Shown piece after piece: positions 62,401 through 64,000 of a stretch of DNA of 64,000 bases. The stretch is taken from positions 39,228 through 103,227 of the forward strand of contig DHVZ01000011.1 of the NCBI GenBank assembly GCA_002412925.1, given 5' to 3'. The notes under the pieces were generated by a model. The model did no database searches. It was not told where the DNA came from and saw only the letters and a list, made by a program, of their open reading frames with translations. Made by a program: the position numbers and the translations under genes. Position 1 is the stretch's first letter; the number at the start of each line of letters is the position of its first letter. The DNA is from Anaerolineales bacterium UBA5195 (GTDB lineage: Bacteria; Chloroflexota; Anaerolineae; Anaerolineales; Villigracilaceae).

Positions 62401-64000
62401 GTGGCGGTCGGGATGAGCATTTCCCGCAACCAGGTTGACACAGACACCCAGGCTTTTGTCAGCGGCAGCACGTTGAATGTTCAAAATGGCGATCTCAGCC
62501 TGACGGCCAGCGAAGTAAGCAGCATCGATGCTGTTGGCTCGGCTTCATCGATTACCCTGGCAGGCGGCGGCAATTCGGCCACGGCCTTCAGCGGCGGCGG
62601 TTCGATGGTGACCAACCACATCCAGGGTGCGACCAAGGCCTATGCTCAAAATAGCAGCTTGACTGTTCTCGGCAGCGGCAATCTTTCTCTCTCAGCCAGC
62701 AACCAGGCCACCATTCAGGCGACCGTGCTGGTTGCTTCGGTTTCGATTGCCATCAGCGGCTCGGCCACCGCGCCAGGGATTGCGATTGGCGTTTCCATTG
62801 CGCGCAATTTCATCGGCTGGAGCGAGTACGGCGGGGCCACCCCGCTTAATGTCCAGGCTTACTTGCAGGGCAGTGACGCCAACACGGCGGGCCAGCTTTC
62901 GATTTCAGCCCTCTCCCAAAGCAGCATCAATGCCCTGGTGGGGGCCATCTCGGTCGGCGCGGCGCTCTCCTCGGGTACCAGTGTGGCGGTCAGCGCAGCG
63001 GGAGTCTGGGTTGAGAATAAAATCTCAATCTTGGTCCAGGCTTTCATTAACGGTATCAAAGCAGCGGGTATCCAGTCGGGTCTTGGAGATTTAACCCTCC
63101 TCGCCCGTGACTTGTCGACCATTTCTGCGATTGCCTTGAGCGGCGCGCTGGCAGCCTCCTTCTCCGGCCAGACCGGGGTGGCGGTGGCGATTGGCCTGGC
63201 CGGGGCCTGGAACATTGTCCAGAACACGGTCGAAGCCTACATTGCCAATGCCTCGTTGGTCAAAGCCCTGGTGGGCAACCTGTCGCTTCAGGCCCTGACC
63301 AACGCCTCGATCAGCGTCCTTTCGACGGCGGCTTCGCTCTCCTTGAGCGCCAGTTCCAGCACCAGCGTGGCGGTCAGCGGCGGCGGGGCGGTGGCGGTCA
63401 ATGCCATCCAAAACAAGACCCACGCGTATATCGATAACAGCAACCTGGCCGGGATTGGCGGGGATTTGAGCCTGACTGCGACTGACACCTCGACGATTAA
63501 TGCCCTGGTGGCGGGGGTTTCCGGCTCCCTGTCCTTTAGCGGGAGCACCGGGGTGGCGGTTTCGATTGGTGTGGCAATTGCCCGCAACCTGATTGGTAAC
63601 CCGTTGGATTATCACTTTACGACAGCTTCGGGTTTGCAGAAACTCACAGCTGGCGATAAAGTCCTGCTCGACGACAGCTACACCAATGGCGGCGACTCGG
63701 GTGAAATTTACCGCTATCTTGGCGCGGATGACACCCTCGACTTGGGCCAGGCGAATTATGGCAATGCCGCCCTCTGGGCCAAAGTGACTGTGCCTCCGGC
63801 CTCCACTCCGGCGGAAGTTCAGGCTTTCATCCGTAACTCGAGCCTGGATGTAGCTGGCGCAGTGACCCTGACGGCCAGTTTTGCCCCCGAGATTAATTCT
63901 GCCGTCCTGGCGGGCTCAGTGGCGATTGGCGGCGGTGGAACGACTGGGGTCGGTGTCAGCGTCGCTGGCGCTTTCTCGGTCAATAAGATTGCCACCAAGG
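50458..64000 (+). CDS. Giant secreted repeat protein, N-terminal 4,514 residues (runs off the window)
   Basis: One frame is open from ATG 50458 to the last base, at least 4,514 codons. A long signal peptide (LWLLRLVLMLGLFVLFFGPLA, cleavage likely after Ala46 in VYA-DGG) is followed by an acidic Pro/Glu/Asp/Ser region (about 47-190) and a segment with paired Cys (CGSDPNC). A beta-helix-like part then begins (NTIYVEGGIFEDVIVIDG). The rest is Thr/Ser/Ala/Asn-rich, almost Cys-free, and built from repeats: seven units spaced about 357-480 residues, each with AYIxNS, LTLxAxN and AFNTIGWxAQNILFN, separated by YxYxG...DYTDLGYWKL modules. From about 62.3 kb a shorter 61-71-residue repeat takes over. 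Probable surface adhesin or sheath; the C-terminus and anchoring are not visible. Confidence 0.85.
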   Translation, partial: MVIDINTTKYPNLHSAIFGRLWLLRLVLMLGLFVLFFGPLAQTVYADGGDPTAIVEPATEAEPANDVTDSNISETTPADSPSTDEINNDPALPDTGEAGADPNPALPESGDVQSPAEADPASDPACGVDEPSLEVCVEPGPASDELSPADSDDELGEPTESLPVVADPLVDTLPLTEPVSLPESDEADTQTVPDPYFSVAGTTYRFLPVGGDCGSDPNCSVAVMPIQAAIDSAKGQALDDNTIYVEGGIFEDVIVIDGFLYDLILVGGAPNLLGAATGPTTLLGTITISNTSSKITLDNFLFGPNAIISVFNASDVVVNGTAAADTIRVAISGDAPSNVRVDGRAGDDTLEVSFETGSPKGKLNYDGGEDFDILAFSGGSFDLVSYLAQDAHSGTIALDDFQVVYWNIEPISDNNNSTNRVIGLSNNDDTDAVLSESGANFMLSGSTFESISFTKPTVSLTVQGLAGNDQITLQSLTLGTRNLTIEAETILVTGAITATSGMVTLTATASNTVTNVASLGTPVSLTARVLVTGSVTTTTGGLVISATVNNTVNLPADELLNEDLVFSSTSLAKAEIGAGAVINVDTLQVRAQTNTNFTYIANAPETNASILGEGIGADVAKGTITVTITNQTYAGIVGGARVTVGNGPISAGEPGSVLIQALDQANLQVVITDISNVSRINESLTVLFFDFDRVKATLNLSRDTQAYIKNVPVAPNQTLSTGGLVKIKAANSGSVVNTITSDLVGEAETSVSQDDALAFVLDAKVTSGGLELSALTGTSYTASAKDVRNTVVGVTKAYLSSSAVTSTNNVSLTARDSSTVSAESKDLVLKPTTYFVTAKFSYARNDVSRQTQAYVDAISTIAAAGSNVSLLAENLTQAVSKVATVSIKHGGNLLATSGFKAVALTLSVNVLLGGAKAYITDSTVTAANLLVSAIDRTALDATSEVSATAKNSDDVLLLNNTSMTISASIALNLIGGEIANIANLALTDVDTLLGTNFAEAAKTLLVHAYVEDSDITVSGNYEIFASSSPLINSTVQNTADSTGDSRFGAKGSATGGVLATNLVNTETLAYLNFTGAQGVFTVGGNLTISAEDHSKIYSNAKIVATTVITNDGGLDLLNGQIRSIIPNDYTTESGSVSISFGKNVRISADYLDYTCATADLNKPAQIQPNELVKLSTDLGGGMQGEIYKYIGASPLSSAALATQNYNNSSNWVKVGGKPGSVYQYMGTTAMLDLGQTDYTDLGYWKLVPETQIIPEGINIDDSNATTLTGLVVRNEIHSKVESHINNAAITLTTGDLSLSALSDSTISATADSTAEASGGSAYGSGSVLAANVTIATNLILSKANAYITNSSITTNAGNLAVSAKNSSQIESNVLAAVTSGETAAAPMFAFNIIGWQAQNILFQVIDNLIGTVLGTAEAAEVQAYLQDTVLHLSGALSLVAESLVSLLATVSNEATSVATALYGASGMAVSGVLASNMVNSKARAFIKFSSGLGTVVVDGPLTISAQDEARITAYSRMVASSSSSNDGGASLVNGLGKSLLYDYQFTTKSGIQTVQPQTLIRVADDYNSALGAPGTIYGYLGVAPLTNVNLGTYNYANSSLWQPFRPTDLVPTGLNVSDSDAQAVGFMVVRNDLRSEVKTFIEYSDVDVAGDLSLLADEKATLQAALESVASASGGSLYGSGTVFALNATVATNLVLSSANAYIKNSDVTTTAGGDLTLKALNESLIDATALTGTMSGDTAVGIALAFNTIGWEAQNILFAVVDALITTDIGNPQPAEVQAYIIDTPLNVAGDLSLSAISNAKLNSTLSNAASSTASALYDANGKSGSFLLASNMVSSLARAYIKFTGLRGNVTVGGLLSLYAEDNAGIYANVKVVSSSITTNDGGAKILSDSIINVVDVFSVDHVSGETSVLLDFGDRVRLSNDYDDTLGTPGGIYEYMGADLSAPQNLSTTDYNDLGYWKLVPETNLIPQGYNVTPSNSNSVGALVVRNDLRSEVKAYLDNVNLEAGSITLTALESATVEATADSTSESSGGDIFGKGDSLAVSGTVATNLILSSADAYIDNSRVVTTAGGLNLEAENTSVIDATNLTTAKSGANSFGLILAFNTVGWKAQNILFNTLDALLGDPLIANAFGNEQPARVEAFILNSFLDIAGALSLSAVSSAVINSSVSNLATSAPTAFVGAGGMSASGVLSSNMVSSRARAYIDHREYTYTTNDLAWILVPGDRVRIVSGSASGTPGETYEFIGSTELFWLYTPDLGNTFLQQGDLVRVGFSIYRYVPENYATVNLGATNFSDTNLWAYVGVYSPLAYEDYTDTSRWQEVIYVDRINTIQVDGDLDLYAKDDAQINAETKMVSEVSPSNDMGLGILNNYVNMLKNSYQFTSRSGSKELDFGAQVRVADDYSGLGTPGGVYKYMGTLATLNLGTQNYDNFELWKLLNTANMITDSAIYTAVEELGLKLEKTDLNGGAKSYYLLVDRNDLRSAVESFINDSLVMVNGDLHLTADESALMNVLDDSVVATWTGGGGIIATNIVLSKANAYITNSRIVTSGSGNLTLDGKNTSVANATASSVVEGWDKTVSIVVAFNSIGWKAQNILFNAIDALIGDPLLADEAFGGEQPAETQAYIKNTMLQLAGGLDLSADNTAQLTAVAGNEASSKAELDLVITTKYASEMAMSAGGLLASNKVSSLAKAYVDYDTTYQIPFDCITTVTPPMLYQGDWVKNNSTGRIYRYLGADKTPNWSTENFSNLILWDQITHRVEVSGNISIASQDTSGIDARSTVVQLAVNSNTLNGLADLAESFNLNDYYYTTASGTMPLVPNMRVRLGATYANGGEAGAVYRYLGIPTLINLGTVNYSADPLIWELIPSGAPGVADYLPNIGNLTASPARAFGGLVVLNEVRTVVRAFINNATVLAGGNVMLTAIENALMLVDAEISVSASGGSAWGQEPPGKKVMAVNGQIVTNVVLSSARAYISNSEIEVAGNMLLDAKNTTRLDATILSSTGSGEIAVGIALAFNSIGWLTQNVLFNTVDALIGSPEIATAFHNESPAEALAYLLDTIVTVGGNLTLSAISAVLLNATISNAAVTVASAMYDANGKSFGALLASNMVSSQALAYIKFTGAQGTVDVGGALSIFAEDRSKIFSNSKMVSSTTTTNDGGVNILDESLKDAVPADYSSNDGSKEIVFGKRVRLDDAYANGGNPGSVYEYMGTLATIDLSAEDYTDLGYWKEVLETQLVPTGLNFSDSDAIAVGGLVVRNEVRSLVQAYIQNADVTTEGNLTLTALDTAVIRALVDSVTSSAGGSSFDGGDSIAVNGTIATNLVLSEASAFITDSKITTHNTGDLTLKAENTSQINAVISGASINQGNGVGITLAFNTVGWDAQNVLFNTLDALIGSSEIANAFHNADPILTQAYIYNSIMDVAGDLTLTADSQVYRFDLSSAVTAADLNDAAEQVTQDDLTTHTVDEIDADAEGDALILAALLAEFESKGITIYGDLSVTLLTESSRWLVSDSLGLGYVVMLSGGSLKLYETNTINARATNNATSEVLMLENASGVSVGGLLVSNLINTLTRTYIDFSTLTPLAGHTIIVGGALTMSATNDTMINAENNLIVLQRSVSDGGLSIALSTAKNILQEYQFTTKSGTQSLLPGMQVRVDNGYTVDTSARGKIYLYNGVGSDPISLNLGAVSYSTDLDWVEVIDPESLMSLLPFPLNVSDSGSVAVGGMVVRNEVQSEAETKIDHATITTGGNLNLAAADTAFMRSVDTSNVTSVGGGLDGKGYSVAVTGVISTNVVLSKANAFIQNSVVTADGSLGITARNRSTLNAILDNITKSNGVSVGIMLAFNTIGWEAQNFLFNTVDALIGTVLGTQQPAEAQAYLKNSTVTAGNGLSLLSDSSAKLNAEIATSVTSIKVSTGDSITVSVGAVIALNKVSTRVRAYIESAPTAKIITVTNGNTTLSAVDQAAIKANVGVASLALSAGDKSVSVAVGMSISRNQVDTDTQAFVSGSTLNVQNGDLSLTASEVSSIDAVGSASSITLAGGGNSATAFSGGGSMVTNHIQGATKAYAQNSSLTVLGSGNLSLSASNQATIQATVLVASVSIAISGSATAPGIAIGVSIARNFIGWSEYGGATPLNVQAYLQGSDANTAGQLSISALSQSSINALVGAISVGAALSSGTSVAVSAAGVWVENKISILVQAFINGIKAAGIQSGLGDLTLLARDLSTISAIALSGALAASFSGQTGVAVAIGLAGAWNIVQNTVEAYIANASLVKALVGNLSLQALTNASISVLSTAASLSLSASSSTSVAVSGGGAVAVNAIQNKTHAYIDNSNLAGIGGDLSLTATDTSTINALVAGVSGSLSFSGSTGVAVSIGVAIARNLIGNPLDYHFTTASGLQKLTAGDKVLLDDSYTNGGDSGEIYRYLGADDTLDLGQANYGNAALWAKVTVPPASTPAEVQAFIRNSSLDVAGAVTLTASFAPEINSAVLAGSVAIGGGGTTGVGVSVAGAFSVNKIATK
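54619..62050 (+). repeat. Seven tandem ~1.07-1.44 kb coding repeats in the giant gene
   Basis: The invariant motif A-F-N-x-I/V-G-W-x-x-Q-N starts at 54622, 55693, 56764, 58204, 59494, 60568 and 61972. Spacings are 1071, 1071, 1440, 1290, 1074 and 1404 bases (357, 357, 480, 430, 358 and 468 codons). The longer spacings come from inserted Y-x-Y-x-G modules, for example near 57280, 57688, 58636 and 58966. Confidence 0.85.
62788..64000 (+). repeat. Shorter 61-71-residue coding repeats at the end of the window
   Basis: Gly anchors in V-x-I-G-V-x-I-A-R-N or A-G-x-W-x-x-N motifs recur at 62788, 63001, 63202, 63385 and 63568 (71, 67, 61 and 61 codons), and a further copy reads VAGAFSVNKI near 63961. 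Each has an AYI/AFI-x-N strand motif like the larger repeats. Confidence 0.7.

Noticed and set aside
50458..64000. Splitting the giant frame into several genes or assuming frameshifts.
   Set aside because: Translation checked at several points (51-64 kb) stays in the same frame with repeat motifs in register; no stop was met.
54000..64000. CRISPR array or minisatellite reading of the 3' repeats.
   Set aside because: Repeats are long, diverged and coding, with no short identical repeats separated by unique spacers.
1..64000. tRNA, rRNA or transposase genes.
   Set aside because: No T-loop-like or rRNA-like sequence and no transposase motifs were recognised by reading; a tRNA and Rfam scan would settle small RNAs.

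Overview
The window reads as a chromosome segment of a high-GC, probably anaerobic Chloroflexota bacterium (Anaerolineae-like). That placement is an inference. It rests on the gene style: threonine/proline-rich lipoprotein linkers, LytR-CpsA-Psr and DUF4012 cell-envelope proteins, a tungsten-type aldehyde:ferredoxin oxidoreductase, many dispersed palindromic intergenic repeats and a giant repetitive surface protein. No rRNA, tRNA, CRISPR array or transposase was seen. All genes but one lie on the + strand.

Region 1 (1-4.5 kb) holds an opine-dehydrogenase-family enzyme, a SAM methyltransferase, an asparagine synthetase, a UPF0316 membrane protein and a small excisionase-like HTH protein.

Region 2 (4.5-31.6 kb) is an exopolysaccharide/capsule locus. 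It opens with a specialised NusG paralog, followed by two closely related Wzz/BY-kinase fusion proteins flanking an LCP ligase. An AT-rich block (about 10.5-22.4 kb) carries polymerase, flippase, glycosyltransferases, an acetyltransferase, an amidotransferase and a WecG-type transferase. The locus returns to GC-rich sequence through the C-terminal stump of a lost glycosyltransferase, then has the WbaP-like initiating transferase, a LysM protein, a low-molecular-weight tyrosine phosphatase, a DUF4012 protein, a small secreted protein and a DUF2723 membrane glycosyltransferase. The AT-rich block looks like an exchanged cassette between conserved flanks.

Region 3 (31.6-50.2 kb) is the most interesting part. 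A divergent MFS/ROK pair is followed by a co-directional cluster: sugar isomerase, ABC sugar importer, GH31 glycosidase, TAL/FSA transaldolase, sulfolactate sulfo-lyase (SuyA, SuyB), SuyZ-type sulfite/sulfate exporter, LarA-type racemase, an M24-fold protein without the usual metal ligands, AOR and a MoaD-like protein. Together they spell a complete route from a sulfoquinovose glycoside to pyruvate plus exported sulfite. In this route AOR would take the place of NAD-dependent sulfolactaldehyde dehydrogenase, and the LarA homolog would convert (S)- to (R)-sulfolactate. Both roles are inferred and, to my knowledge, undescribed.

Region 4 (50.4 kb to the end) is one uninterrupted reading frame of more than 4,500 codons that leaves the window. 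It encodes a secreted, repeat-built giant protein with units of about 357 residues, likely a surface adhesin or sheath protein.
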